NCBI GenBank assembly: GCA_964633435.1 | Contig: CAZWHA010000001.1 | Location: forward strand, 211,054-275,053 | Length of the DNA: 64,000 nucleotides | Source of the DNA: GCA-016699895 sp964633435 | GTDB taxonomy: Bacteria > Patescibacteriota > Saccharimonadia > Saccharimonadales > Saccharimonadaceae | Reading direction: 5' to 3' | Shown: piece after piece, positions 18,384-27,192 of the stretch | Position numbering within the stretch: the stretch's first letter is position 1 | Layout: each line of letters starts with the position of its first letter | The notes under the pieces: generated by a model | Database searches by the model: none | The model's input: only the letters and a program-made list of their open reading frames with translations | What the model was told of the DNA's origin: nothing | Translations under genes and position numbers: made by a program

Positions 18384-20129
18384 ATGAGGACATTGGTTTC
18401 AGAATTATCCGGAAAAATTGGCGAAACCGTTACAGTCAAGGGCTGGGTGCATTCGCGTCGCGATCACGGCGGTTTATTGTTTATTGATTTACGTGATCAT
18501 ACTGGCTTAGCGCAGCTGGTGTTTCATCCGGACAACCAGGCAGTTTTTGCTGCTGCCGAAAGCCTACGCGATGAATACGTTATCAGCGTGACAGGCCAGG
18601 TTGTCGAGCGTGAACAGTCGCTCAAAAATTCCAAGATTATATCGGGTGATATTGAGGTGATCGCGGCAGAACTAACGATTCTGAATCGTGCCGAAACACT
18701 GCCAATCCAACCATTCGCCGAGGCTCAAGCTGGCGAGGATCTCCGTCTCAAATATCGTTACCTCGATCTGCGTCGCCCGAAAATGCAAAATATGCTCGCG
18801 AAACGGGCTGAAATGTATAAGTACCTGCGCAGTTACATGGAAAAGAACGATTTCTTCGAGATAGCGACGCCGATTCTGGCGAACAGCAGCCCCGAGGGAG
18901 CGCGTGATTTCTTGATTCCATCACGGCTGCAGCCAGGTCAGTTTTATGCCCTGCCACAGGCGCCGCAACAATTCAAACAGTTATTGATGGTTGGTGGCGT
19001 GCCACGCTACTACCAATTTGCGGCTTGTTTTCGCGACGAAGATCCGCGGGCAGATCGATTGTACGGCGAGTTCTACCAGCTCGATCTCGAGATGGCTTTT
19101 GTTGAGGATGGCGAAGAAGTCCGGAGTCTGATGGACCCAATGATTCAGAGCCTCGTGACCGATTTTGCAGGCAAGAAATTGCTATCAACTGACGTGCCGC
19201 GTATTCCGTATCTCGAAGCCATGGAGCGTTACGGCAGCGACAAACCTGACTTACGGTTCGACATGGAGCTGGTTGACCTCAGCGATATCTTTGCTGATTC
19301 AGGATTTGGTGTGTTCAAAAATGCCGTCGCTGGCGGCGGTGCTGTCAAAGCGATTTGCGTGAAAGATGGCGCGAGTCTTAGTCGCAGCCAGATCGATAAC
19401 TTTACTGACATCGCGAAATCCGAAGGTGCGGGCGGCCTTGCCTACCTGACCTATAGAGACGGCGAAGTGCAGTCGCCAATTGCCAAATTCATGAGCGAAG
19501 CCGAACTTGCCGCTGTCAAGGAAAAAACTGGTGCTGTGGATGGTGACGCGGTGTTCTTTGGTGCTGACAGGCGCAGTCTTGTGAACAAAGTCCTCGGTCG
19601 ACTGCGCAGCGAGTTTGCCGATCATTTTGATCTAAAAGACCCGAATACGGTGGCACTCTGTTGGATCGTCGATTTCCCGTTTTATGAACTGGACGAGAAA
19701 ACAGGCAAAATGGATTTTGGCCATAACCCATTTAGCATGCCAAAGGGCGGACTAGAAATCCTTGAACAGACCGATAACAAGCTCGAAATCCTGGCCGATC
19801 AATACGACATGGTCATGAATGGCTATGAAATCTGTTCGGGTGGAGTACGCAACCATAACCCAGAAATCCTCTACAAAGTTTTTGGGCTACTCGACTTTAC
19901 CCCCGAATACGTCGAGGAAAAATTTGGTGCGATGTTAAACGCCTTTAAATATGGTGCACCGCCGCATGCTGGCTGTGCGTATGGCGTTGATCGTATGTTT
20001 ATGGAACTAATGGGGGAGAGCAATATTCGCGAGATAGTAGCCTTTCCGAAAAACGGCAGTGGCCAGGATGTTATGATGAACAGTCCAGCCCATATTGACC
20101 CAGCCCAGCTCAAAGAACTCGGATTATAG
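18384..20129 (+). CDS. aspS: Aspartyl-tRNA synthetase, bacterial type
   Basis: 581 residues with an AGGAAAGG ribosome site. It charges tRNA-Asp (or tRNA-Asp/Asn in the non-discriminating form). Seen in order: the OB-fold anticodon domain (VKGWVHSRRDHGGLLFIDLRD), class II motif 2 (FAACFRDEDPRADRLYGEFYQLD), the bacterial GAD insertion (residues ~290-420) and motif 3 (GCAYGVDRMFMELMG). The length is typical of the bacterial enzyme. Whether it is discriminating cannot be decided from this window. Confidence 0.95.
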   Translation: MRTLVSELSGKIGETVTVKGWVHSRRDHGGLLFIDLRDHTGLAQLVFHPDNQAVFAAAESLRDEYVISVTGQVVEREQSLKNSKIISGDIEVIAAELTILNRAETLPIQPFAEAQAGEDLRLKYRYLDLRRPKMQNMLAKRAEMYKYLRSYMEKNDFFEIATPILANSSPEGARDFLIPSRLQPGQFYALPQAPQQFKQLLMVGGVPRYYQFAACFRDEDPRADRLYGEFYQLDLEMAFVEDGEEVRSLMDPMIQSLVTDFAGKKLLSTDVPRIPYLEAMERYGSDKPDLRFDMELVDLSDIFADSGFGVFKNAVAGGGAVKAICVKDGASLSRSQIDNFTDIAKSEGAGGLAYLTYRDGEVQSPIAKFMSEAELAAVKEKTGAVDGDAVFFGADRRSLVNKVLGRLRSEFADHFDLKDPNTVALCWIVDFPFYELDEKTGKMDFGHNPFSMPKGGLEILEQTDNKLEILADQYDMVMNGYEICSGGVRNHNPEILYKVFGLLDFTPEYVEEKFGAMLNAFKYGAPPHAGCAYGVDRMFMELMGESNIREIVAFPKNGSGQDVMMNSPAHIDPAQLKELGL

Positions 20130-20132
20130 CCT

Positions 20133-20713
20133 ATGCCTGAAATCGCAGGAATCATTGCGCTTGGCCTATCGATGCTGCGAATGTTCCCTATGTTATTGAA
20201 ACGTTGCAGGGCAAGGTCAAGCCCGAACGAGTATCGTGGTTCATCTGGACACTCCTCGGCGTTACCTATTTCTGGACGGCTATTATTGAGGATGGGGCAG
20301 TGCTGTTTACGGCGGGCGAATTGATCGGTCCAGTAGTGGCGTTCCTGTTAGCGCTCAAATACGGCGTTGGCGGCAAGAGTCGATTCGATATGGTGATGTT
20401 GGTATTGGCGCTGGCAGCGATTGGATGGCTATTCATAACCGAGGACGGCCTCGTCGGAGTGATCCTGGCGCTCGTGGCAGATGGCATCGCCTCGGTACTA
20501 ACGATTCGTAAATTGCACGTCGATCCCTCCTCCGAATCACGCTGGGCGTGGGGGTTGTTTGCGGTTTCGGGTGTATTTGCAATCATGTCGCTGACTAATT
20601 TTACTGTCGAGACCCTGCTGTTTCCAGTGTACGTCGTTATTATCTCGACCTATATCACGTTACGGTCGCGTCCATCGAATAAACATAACGATACGGCGCT
20701 CGAGAAGCTATAG
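20133..20713 (+). pseudogene. Small integral membrane protein, broken by a one-base frameshift
   Basis: The natural start is the ATG at 20133, giving MPEIAGIIALGLSMLRMFP, but the continuation YVIETLQGKVKPERVSWFIW and four or five membrane helices lie in another frame (open to 20713). The join falls at CCC around 20186-20188; one more C would restore a single ~193-residue protein that looks continuous across the join. A TTG at 20204 could start a 169-residue remnant. Either a real frameshift or a base-calling error in a C run. Function unknown; the PERVSWFIWTLLG type of opening suggests a small family of membrane proteins. Confidence 0.6.
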
Positions 20714-21328
20714 AACTGTATACGTCGCACCAACTGACACAGCAGCTTTTTCCAGCCAGGCGTTGGCAAGTTGTTGACCCTCGGTCGATAGCAATGCATT
20801 ATGGGTGGGGAAACAGACCTCTGGTTTTACTGTCGTGATAAAGCCCATCGCTTCGGCGATTTTCATCCATGGAGCACTGGCCGGCACAGCCAACGTTTTA
20901 ACTGGACAGTCTGGCACGACGAACGAGTCACCCGGATAATATAATTCACCGTCATTAACAATGACGCCGAGGTTGGCCGGTACGGGGTAATCGGGGTGAA
21001 TAGTGGCATGCGTACCACCGGTGAACTGTAGTTGAAACGGACCAACCGTCACAGTCTCACCGACAGCCACCGGCTGTTTTTCGGCCACGATGTCATCCAG
21101 TTGCGTGATGATATCGGTATGGGCGACAATACGAACTGCGGGATTTTTAGCAATGATTTGTTGCAATTGATCTTTATCAAAATGATCCGAATGTTCGTGT
21201 GTAACGACTACGCCGACGATGTGTTTGTTCGGCTCGAAATCAGTAGACCATTCACCTGGGTCGATAACTAACGACACGCCGTCTTTGATGAGCTCTAGGC
21301 AAGCATGGCGAAACTTCTGTATTTTCAT
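20708..21328 (-). CDS. Metallo-beta-lactamase-fold hydrolase (UlaG-like)
   Basis: 206 residues; minus-strand TATAAT ends six bases before the ATG, so leaderless. The zinc site is seen as VVTHEHSDHFD near residue 44, GGTHATIHPDY, PGDSFVVP and PTHNALLS. This matches the UlaG/YcjU-like branch of MBL-fold enzymes (phosphodiesterase, lactonase or related). The substrate cannot be predicted. The gene ends a few bases into the 3' end of the membrane protein gene on the other strand. Confidence 0.75.
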   Translation of the reverse strand: MKIQKFRHACLELIKDGVSLVIDPGEWSTDFEPNKHIVGVVVTHEHSDHFDKDQLQQIIAKNPAVRIVAHTDIITQLDDIVAEKQPVAVGETVTVGPFQLQFTGGTHATIHPDYPVPANLGVIVNDGELYYPGDSFVVPDCPVKTLAVPASAPWMKIAEAMGFITTVKPEVCFPTHNALLSTEGQQLANAWLEKAAVSVGATYTVL

Positions 21329-21343
21329 ACACTAATTATAGCA

Positions 21344-22060
21344 CTACGGTGCCGGCAAACGCTGCTCAGGACAGGTTTCGAGTACGCGACTCATGACGTC
21401 ATGCTCGGCCTGCGTCACCCATAATGCATATTTGACTTTAACAGCAATTTGGCGGGCAATATACTGACAGCGAAACGCTTTATTTTTCGGCAGCCAGGTG
21501 GCGGCATCGCCATCAGACTTTTGTTGGTTGGCGGTCCCGCTAACCGCGAGTAGCTCCAAATCGTCATTGGCTAGGGCTTCACGCTTGGCGGCGGTCCACC
21601 CCTGAGCACCCTTTTGCCAAGCATCCGACAGGGCCACCACGTGATCAATCTGGACCAGGCTCGACGTGCCAGAGCCACGCTTGAAATCGATCGTTGTTGC
21701 AGTATAAGGATCGTTCAGTACACCGCTCAGTACTGTGCAACCGTTATCGCCCAGCGTAATCGCCGTTAAATCACGTGCCAAAATACGCTGACGGGTGTCG
21801 CAAGTTTTCCAGGCAGCCCAACCATTGCCAAACTCAGACCGTTTATAACCAGTTTTTGGCGCTCGGCCCTTGACAGTGAGCTGCGCCAGACTGTCACGTG
21901 CCAGTGGTTGCTCGGTATTGCCTGGGGTATTATTTACCGGATTTGCTATTTCGACAGGTGTTTGGCTGGACCAGCCATTATACGCCAGTATTGCCGCGAT
22001 AAACAGGCCGATGATGGCAATCGCTAAGCTGCGTCGTTGCCGATAGATTCGCTGACTCAT
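21344..22060 (-). CDS. Secreted or membrane-anchored HNH endonuclease (DUF1524-like)
   Basis: About 238 residues from the ATG at 22060, chosen because TACAAT ends seven bases upstream. An N-terminal helix (SLAIAIIGLFIAAILAYNGW) indicates export or anchoring. The nuclease domain shows DTRQRILARDL, IDHVVALSDAWQKGA (catalytic His near residue 140), NLAV-like ELLAVSGTANQQKSDGD and a C-terminal CQYIARQIAVK, as in DUF1524/GmrSD-C-like HNH nucleases of actinobacteria. Its cysteines are compatible with disulfides outside the cell. It may degrade external DNA for nucleotide salvage or DNA uptake; this is inferred. Confidence 0.75.
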   Translation of the reverse strand: MSQRIYRQRRSLAIAIIGLFIAAILAYNGWSSQTPVEIANPVNNTPGNTEQPLARDSLAQLTVKGRAPKTGYKRSEFGNGWAAWKTCDTRQRILARDLTAITLGDNGCTVLSGVLNDPYTATTIDFKRGSGTSSLVQIDHVVALSDAWQKGAQGWTAAKREALANDDLELLAVSGTANQQKSDGDAATWLPKNKAFRCQYIARQIAVKVKYALWVTQAEHDVMSRVLETCPEQRLPAP

Positions 22061-22120
22061 GTGTCCTATTGTATCGCAGATCACTGTTCAACCCTATGTC
22101 TTTATGGTACAATATGCATA

Positions 22121-22621
22121 GTGAAAAAAGCTATCGTTTTCGTGATGCTCGCCGTCCTTGTGACGGATGTTTTTGCCTCTCGGACGGTCATGGCCATGCC
22201 GAGCGAGAGCTTGATTCGTGATAATTGCGGTATTGCTCAGACGACCTTATTGCAGATCGAAAAAGCCGATGCGGTGGTGCGTATCAATCGTGGTCACGAT
22301 TACACCGAAGCTCTCAATCTGATGTTCGCGATGAATGCGCGCTTGGCAACCAACCAAATTGCGGCGCCAGAATTGACGACAGTGACGGCTGATTTTTCCA
22401 AGGGTTTTGATGATTTTCGTAGTCACTATGATGTTTATGACGACACGATAGCGCAGGCCATCAGTATCAAGTGCACTGATCATCCAGCCGAATTCTACGT
22501 CCAGCTAGAACGGACGCGGACGGCCCGAGCGGTGCTGCGTTCCGACATCGACACTCTGAACACCCATGTTAGAACCTACTATGACAAGTTTGATACGTTA
22601 ATTCACGAGGCTGGGCTATGA
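22121..22621 (+). CDS. Secreted hypothetical protein, about 166 residues
   Basis: The GTG at 22121 lies seven bases after TACAAT and opens a clear signal peptide (KKAIVFVMLAVLVTDVFA, cleavage likely near SRTVMA), so the longer upstream frame is rejected. The mature part is helical with two cysteines (DNCGIA and IKCTDH). The TGA overlaps the ATG of the next gene (ATGA), so the two are coupled and probably act together at the envelope. No family recognised. Confidence 0.65.
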   Translation: MKKAIVFVMLAVLVTDVFASRTVMAMPSESLIRDNCGIAQTTLLQIEKADAVVRINRGHDYTEALNLMFAMNARLATNQIAAPELTTVTADFSKGFDDFRSHYDVYDDTIAQAISIKCTDHPAEFYVQLERTRTARAVLRSDIDTLNTHVRTYYDKFDTLIHEAGL

Positions 22622-22995
22622 AATTTTCCAAGCTAAAGTCATGGGCCCTCGGCAATCAATTGCTCGTTTTTATTATCGGCTCGGTCCTGATAGCGATCGT
22701 TATCACAGCGGTCAGCATGGGATTATACCAGTCCAGCGGCGCGGCGAAGCTCGATCTCAGTCGCCCAGGTTACGAAAGTGTTCGCAGCGAGGTTGATGAC
22801 GATAATAGCAGCACCAAGGCGTTCTCGCCAACTGGCAATCTCGATGCTGCTGCCATCAAAGATTTTCGTAGTCGTTATGAAGCGATTAAAAACAAGCTCG
22901 ATAAAACCAATAACTATGATGAGGCTGATATCGATGATGATAACCTGGGTCTCACCGTTAATTCCGAGGGTAATCAGTTAACTGATCAGCAATAA
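22618..22995 (+). CDS. Single-pass membrane hypothetical protein
   Basis: 125 residues, coupled by an ATGA overlap to the secreted protein upstream. One membrane helix (LLVFIIGSVLIAIVITAVSMGL) at residues ~14-36 is followed by an Asp/Asn/Lys-rich outside domain. No recognised domain. The overlap suggests a shared role with the upstream protein. Confidence 0.6.
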   Translation: MKFSKLKSWALGNQLLVFIIGSVLIAIVITAVSMGLYQSSGAAKLDLSRPGYESVRSEVDDDNSSTKAFSPTGNLDAAAIKDFRSRYEAIKNKLDKTNNYDEADIDDDNLGLTVNSEGNQLTDQQ

Positions 22996-22999
22996 TTCT

Positions 23000-24280
23000 A
23001 TGGCGACCAATGATTCTGACATAATTGATACTTTGCGGCGCGGCGAGCTAGTCGTTATGAAAAGCGATACCATTTACGGTATATTTGCATCAGCATTGGA
23101 TCGATCAGCGGTTGAACGACTCCATGCAGTTCGCGATCGGGCACCCGAACAGGGCTTTATTGTATTGGCTGATAGCGTCGACACGGTAGCTAGTATTGTC
23201 CAGCTGCGTGCCAAAGTTCGGGCGCGACTAACCGGTATTTGGTCGGCCGGTTTTGCCACTTCGGTGATTTTATCAGCTACTGGTTCGCCAGCGCCGTGGC
23301 TAGCTGACACGCGTTTTGGCAAATTTGCGATCTGTTTTCGCGTGCCGCAGGATCAACGGCTACGAGATCTGTTAAAACAAACTGGTCCGCTCTGTGCGCC
23401 GAGCGCTAATTTGCCAGATCAGTTACCGGCGCGAAATATTAAAGAGGCCAAAGCTTATTTTGGCGATGCAGTTAGCCTGTACGTCGACGGTGATGAGAGC
23501 GAAAATAACCAGCCATCGCGTATTATTCGTTTTGCAGAAAATGGTTCGGTTGAAACATTGCGATCTGATGGTCATAGTCATCCAGAGGATTTTGTGATTA
23601 CCAGGCGCCGCAAATTATACAAGTTTGCCAAGTTCGACGAGCTCGCGACGTGCTTTCATATTGAGCAGTGGGGGGGGGTTGTGCGTGACGCTAGGTTGGC
23701 GGGTGTGACTAATCTGACGGTCGAAATTGGTGCTGGCTCGGCATTGTTTTCGGTTGAGCTCGCTCGTTCGCAGCCAGAGCGAACTTTTATTGCGGTCGAT
23801 ATCAAGGGTGACCGCTTGTATCAGGGCGCTCGCGAGGCCGATCGCCTCGGCCTCAGCAATATTTATTTTGTCCGTAGTGATATTGCGAAAATTAACGAAA
23901 TCGTGCCAGATCATATGGCCAGCGAAATCTGGATTACGTTTCCCGATCCGTATCCACGCAAACCCGATGCCAAGCATCGTCTGACGGCACCACGCTATCT
24001 GAATTACTATCGGCAGCTATTACAACCAGGTGGTATACTGAATTTTAAAACCGACAGTAACAAACTATTTGAGTGGTCACTCGAGCAGTTTGACGAACAG
24101 GGCTGGAAATCAGAGATCGTCACTCGTAACCTCCATGATTCAACGGTTTCTAGCCAGGCTAAAATCATGACCAGTTACGAACAGCGGTTTGTCAGTGAAG
24201 GTCTAACGATCAATTTTGCGCAGTTTTCGCCGCTGACAGCCGCTGACGCAGCCAGTCGTCAATCGGACCAGCGCCCATAA
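23000..24280 (+). CDS. trmB: Sua5/YrdC-like domain fused to tRNA (m7G46) methyltransferase TrmB
   Basis: 426 residues. The N-terminal ~195 residues match Sua5/YrdC/TsaC (MKSDTIYGIF near residue 21, CAPSANLPDQLPA, ending SLYVDGDESENNQPSRIIRF), which makes threonylcarbamoyl-AMP for t6A tRNA modification. From ~200 on it matches TrmB: RRRKLYKFAKFDELA, the SAM motif VEIGAGSALFSVELA near 243, FPDPYPRKPDAKHRL and NFKTDSN. Fusion of the two is unusual. A run of nine Gs at 23670-23678 (codons ~224-226, WGGV) sits at the start of the TrmB part: a length change would remove the methyltransferase but keep the Sua5 part. The 3' end overlaps murC (opposite strand) by 71 bases. Confidence 0.8.
   Translation: MATNDSDIIDTLRRGELVVMKSDTIYGIFASALDRSAVERLHAVRDRAPEQGFIVLADSVDTVASIVQLRAKVRARLTGIWSAGFATSVILSATGSPAPWLADTRFGKFAICFRVPQDQRLRDLLKQTGPLCAPSANLPDQLPARNIKEAKAYFGDAVSLYVDGDESENNQPSRIIRFAENGSVETLRSDGHSHPEDFVITRRRKLYKFAKFDELATCFHIEQWGGVVRDARLAGVTNLTVEIGAGSALFSVELARSQPERTFIAVDIKGDRLYQGAREADRLGLSNIYFVRSDIAKINEIVPDHMASEIWITFPDPYPRKPDAKHRLTAPRYLNYYRQLLQPGGILNFKTDSNKLFEWSLEQFDEQGWKSEIVTRNLHDSTVSSQAKIMTSYEQRFVSEGLTINFAQFSPLTAADAASRQSDQRP
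23670..23678 (+). repeat. G9 run inside the sua5-trmB gene
   Basis: Nine Gs in frame (TGG GGG GGG G), just before the SAM-binding part of TrmB. Such runs slip readily during replication; loss or gain of one G would truncate the protein after the Sua5-like domain. Confidence 0.75.
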
Positions 24281-25508
24281 ATAGCACTAAATCTCCCTGG
24301 CTCAAGTGATGCTGAGCGTTGCGCCACAGTGCATCATCTAGTTCGGCTGGTTCGGCTACCTCGGGATTTTCCAGGTTGGCCATTAAATCGGCTGGCGCGA
24401 GAACCGCCGGCGCGCCATCTAACAGATCTGCTCGCACCAAATAGGTCGGCACCCAATAGACGTGGTCGGCGTCCCGAAAGGCTGCGCCGTACCCGCCATG
24501 CTCCATAATTTCGGCCTGCCGCAGATTCTGATGTGGCTGGTAAACGACTATTACTTTATTGGCTAATTCACGGGCTTTTTCCAGGGTTGCCGCGATTTCG
24601 ATGGGGTGGTGTCCGTAATCGGTGTACAGGTTTTCGTCCAATTTTTCAAACCGGCGGTCTGATCCAGGAAAAGCCGCCAGGATCGCTTTGACACGATCCT
24701 CGTCAAAGTCATCCAGGGTTTGTCGCAATGTTTCGAGTACTAGTTTAGCGTTGGCACGCATGATGTTGCCTGGCAGGTTAATGTCACTCATCGAAACAGT
24801 GCCGTCTAGAATCGTCAGGTCGCTGGTGCCGGGTTCAATTTCCAAATAATCGGCAGTTTTTCGCCATAATACGGTACGATCACTTTGACTGACGAATTGT
24901 CGAAATGCTGCTCGGTAGTCGTCGACTGTCGGATAGATGTCGATGTGATCATAGTCAACTGACGGCAACAAGCTAATGCTCGGCCAGAAATGGAGAAAGT
25001 TGCGATCATATTCGTCGGCTTCGTAGACAAAGTATCGTGCCGCCGGATCGAATTCACCACTAGCGCCAAAGGGCAGTGTCGTACCGATCGAATAGCTGAC
25101 GGGTATACCTAATTGTTTCAATACCCACACCAGTAGTGCTGTCGTGGTCGTCTTGCCGTGCGTACCAGCGACAGCGATTAATTCCAGGTCGTGACTGATG
25201 ATCAGTTCTGCCAGGAATTCACCTCGTTTGCTAGCCTTGATCTGGTGTTGCCGAACAAATTGCAATTCCTCAGCCGTTTCAGGTAATGCCGAGGTATAAA
25301 CAAACCAATCAATTGGCCGCTCGGCATGGGCTCGCGCGATATTGTCGGCTGACTGGTCGTACACAATGCTCACGCCGCGTGCCTCGAGCTCGCGTGTTGC
25401 TAGCGAAGGCTGTAGATCTGATCCACGTACCAAGTAGCCAGCATCCTGGGCGATCTCTGCCAAGGGGCCCAGTCCTGCGCCGCCAATACCGGATATATAG
25501 ATATTCAT
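24210..25508 (-). CDS. murC: UDP-N-acetylmuramate--L-alanine ligase
   Basis: About 432 residues. The start at 25508 (MNIYISGIGGAGLG) is supported by a TAAAAT box ending seven bases upstream and by the Rossmann start that should open the protein. MurC adds L-alanine to UDP-MurNAc in peptidoglycan synthesis. Seen: IYISGIGGAGLGPLAEIA, the ATP loop AVAGTHGKTTTTALLVW near residue 116, SVDYDHIDIYPT, and YGHHPIEIAATL for the third domain. Mpl is a related alternative, but the GIGGAG opening favours MurC. Its 3' end overlaps the trmB 3' end on the other strand. Confidence 0.85.
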   Translation of the reverse strand: MNIYISGIGGAGLGPLAEIAQDAGYLVRGSDLQPSLATRELEARGVSIVYDQSADNIARAHAERPIDWFVYTSALPETAEELQFVRQHQIKASKRGEFLAELIISHDLELIAVAGTHGKTTTTALLVWVLKQLGIPVSYSIGTTLPFGASGEFDPAARYFVYEADEYDRNFLHFWPSISLLPSVDYDHIDIYPTVDDYRAAFRQFVSQSDRTVLWRKTADYLEIEPGTSDLTILDGTVSMSDINLPGNIMRANAKLVLETLRQTLDDFDEDRVKAILAAFPGSDRRFEKLDENLYTDYGHHPIEIAATLEKARELANKVIVVYQPHQNLRQAEIMEHGGYGAAFRDADHVYWVPTYLVRADLLDGAPAVLAPADLMANLENPEVAEPAELDDALWRNAQHHLSQGDLVLFMGAGPIDDWLRQRLSAAKTAQN

Positions 25509-25546
25509 GGCCACCATTTTATCATTGTATGGTATAATTTTCATTA

Positions 25547-26218
25547 ATGAAGGGGTGGAATTGGCCTGGTCAAAAATACTCTCATGTGGGTCACGGCGAT
25601 GCTGTAAAACGCAGCGCTCGTCTGTTGAAATTTCTGCGTGGTATCAAAATCTGGCAGATGCTCGTAGTACTGTTGATTTTTTCGCTACTGGCGGCGGCTT
25701 TTTTGCGGCTCAATAGCTTGGGAGCGCTCGATTTATACGAAGACCTAAAAGCTGCCGATGCTACTGGTGATGTCGTCAAAGTCGAAAAGGCTGCCAAAAA
25801 GCTCCAGAATTTTATGGCACATCACATGAACAGCACGGTGCCACGATTGCCACTTCAGACCTTGTACGATCAGGCGGTCCAGCGAGCACTCGATGCGGCC
25901 AAGCCGGTTGATATCGATAATAGTTTGTATCAGCGGGTGACAGAGGAATGTGCTTCGGCTTGGTATAGCGGTGGCTCCCGAGCTCGGGCCAAATGTATCG
26001 CTGACAAAATCGGTGCTAGTGGCGAGAGCGGTTACAGCGAAGCCGAATCGATCAGTCCAGACGCCTATTACATCGAATTCTCGCCAACCCGCTGGAGTCT
26101 CGACGCTGCCGGTATTACACTGACTATCTGTCTCTTACTAGCACTAACCATCATCTTGCGTCTGCTCCTGGTGCTTGTTCTGCGAGTTGTCCTGAAATTT
26201 AAATATCGATCCCTCTGA
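25547..26218 (+). CDS. Two-helix membrane hypothetical protein
   Basis: 223 residues; TATAAT ends eight bases before the ATG. A basic N-terminus is followed by a first membrane helix (MLVVLLIFSLLAAAFLRL, ~46-65) and a second near the C-terminus (ITLTICLLLALTIILRLLLVLVL in two parts, ~190-212). The outside loop carries two cysteines (EECASAWY, ARAKCIADKI). Divergent from murC. No family recognised. Confidence 0.6.
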   Translation: MKGWNWPGQKYSHVGHGDAVKRSARLLKFLRGIKIWQMLVVLLIFSLLAAAFLRLNSLGALDLYEDLKAADATGDVVKVEKAAKKLQNFMAHHMNSTVPRLPLQTLYDQAVQRALDAAKPVDIDNSLYQRVTEECASAWYSGGSRARAKCIADKIGASGESGYSEAESISPDAYYIEFSPTRWSLDAAGITLTICLLLALTIILRLLLVLVLRVVLKFKYRSL

Positions 26219-26250
26219 AAACGCTTTTTCTTTAAAATTCTAAAAAGGGG

Positions 26251-26279
26251 TTGACAGGGAAAGTCCGGTGCTGTAATCT
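26251..26279 (+). promoter_or_regulatory. Promoter of the small conserved protein gene
   Basis: TTGACA at 26251-26256, 17-base spacer, TAATCT at 26274-26279, then a GTAAGGAGGA ribosome site before ATG 26311. Confidence 0.7.
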
Positions 26280-26310
26280 GGGGTATGTAAGTAAAGTAAG
26301 GAGGACAATT

Positions 26311-26520
26311 ATGGCAACTTACACACACACTAACTCTAAGGGGGTTGAATACTTTTTGCATTACAAGGACGTCGTGCTACGTGGCGGCCGTGAGCAGCGT
26401 ATCTACTTCTTTGCCAAAGTCGAAGGCGGCAAGGGCACCCCAACTGAATTGCCAGCTGGCTACGAAGTGGTCGAGAACCCACGCAATGGTTTCCTGACCA
26501 TCAAAAAGACCAAGAAATAG
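26311..26520 (+). CDS. Small conserved CPR-type protein, 69 residues
   Basis: The ATG at 26311 follows a strong TAAGGAGGAC ribosome site; earlier in-frame codons lie at or before the promoter. The protein (MATYTHTNSKGVEYFL, then GREQRIYFFAKVEGG and YEVVENPRNGFLTIKK) is soluble, basic and beta-rich. The VENPRNGFLTIKK ending resembles small proteins that I believe recur in CPR and actinobacterial genomes, but no function is known to me. A strong promoter and a good terminator make it a monocistronic, probably well-expressed gene. Confidence 0.7.
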   Translation: MATYTHTNSKGVEYFLHYKDVVLRGGREQRIYFFAKVEGGKGTPTELPAGYEVVENPRNGFLTIKKTKK

Positions 26521-26545
26521 GGTAATTTACACTAGTTTCAGACTG

Positions 26546-26573
26546 CGCGCCTCTCTATCGGAGGCGCGTTTTT
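26546..26573 (+). terminator. Rho-independent terminator
   Basis: CGCGCCTC, a seven-base loop and GAGGCGCG followed by TTTTT. It ends the small gene at 26311. Confidence 0.85.
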
Positions 26574-26610
26574 AGTTGCATTTTTATTACATTTATGCTA
26601 TAATAGCAGT

Positions 26611-27072
26611 ATGAGTATAGCGCCACATCAACAGGATACCTTGTTTATCCCAGATATCGGGAATGAACCTGGTGTCGATGCAGGGGTAGCGCGCATTGCT
26701 GGTGAAACTGCCCTCGGTGGTGTTGTGGCGCTTAATAATGATGGTCTACGACCAGCGGTGGTACTGAATGGTGTCGAAAGTCCGTTTGGTCGTGAATTTG
26801 TCGCCAAACTAACCCAGGCTATCGCCGACAGAGACAATAGGCAGCGGCAAAAAGGCTACGGCAATGACAAGCTCTATATAGACGGCAAAGTCTACAAAGG
26901 TCCAGGACACTATATAGCAGTACATCAGTTGAAGCTGCCAGAGGCAGAACGCTATCTAATACTCGATCATTTCCTGCCAAAATCCCCTGATAATAGTGAT
27001 GAGATTGCCGAACAGCCATACTATTGGGATCCGCAAATGGCGGCTGCCAATGATAATACGTACAGAGATTAA
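26611..27072 (+). CDS. Hypothetical soluble protein, 153 residues
   Basis: A TTGCAT-17-TATAAT promoter ends six bases before the ATG, so leaderless. The protein has no signal peptide or membrane helix. It contains GVVALNNDGLRPAVVLNGV, KLYIDGKVYKGPGHYIAVH and AERYLILDHFLPKSP segments. No domain recognised. It is the last plus-strand gene before the tRNA and the poly-G promoter. Confidence 0.6.
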   Translation: MSIAPHQQDTLFIPDIGNEPGVDAGVARIAGETALGGVVALNNDGLRPAVVLNGVESPFGREFVAKLTQAIADRDNRQRQKGYGNDKLYIDGKVYKGPGHYIAVHQLKLPEAERYLILDHFLPKSPDNSDEIAEQPYYWDPQMAAANDNTYRD

Positions 27073-27081
27073 AATAAAACC

Positions 27082-27157
27082 TGGTCGGGGCGGCTGGGTT
27101 CGAACCAGCGACCAATCGGTTATGAGCCGACTGCTCTAACCCCTGAGCTACGCCCCG
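27082..27157 (-). tRNA. tRNA with CAT anticodon (elongator Met or Ile2)
   Basis: The minus strand folds into a full cloverleaf: acceptor CGGGGCG/CGCCCCG, D arm GCTC...GAGC, anticodon stem GTCGG/CCGAT around CTCATAA, T arm GCTGG-TTCGAAC-CCAGC, A73 and an encoded CCA. Anticodon CAT reads AUG as elongator Met, or AUA if C34 is converted to lysidine by TilS, which is encoded at 47610. Sequence alone does not settle which. A TACAAT box lies about 11 bases upstream of the 5' end. Confidence 0.92.
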
Positions 27158-27192
27158 AACATGACCATTGTAACATGGTTACTCTATTTCCC

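Noticed and set aside
26257..26275. AAAGTCCGG reminiscent of the RNase P RNA core
   Set aside because: It is part of a promoter spacer; no other RNase P elements or room for the RNA.
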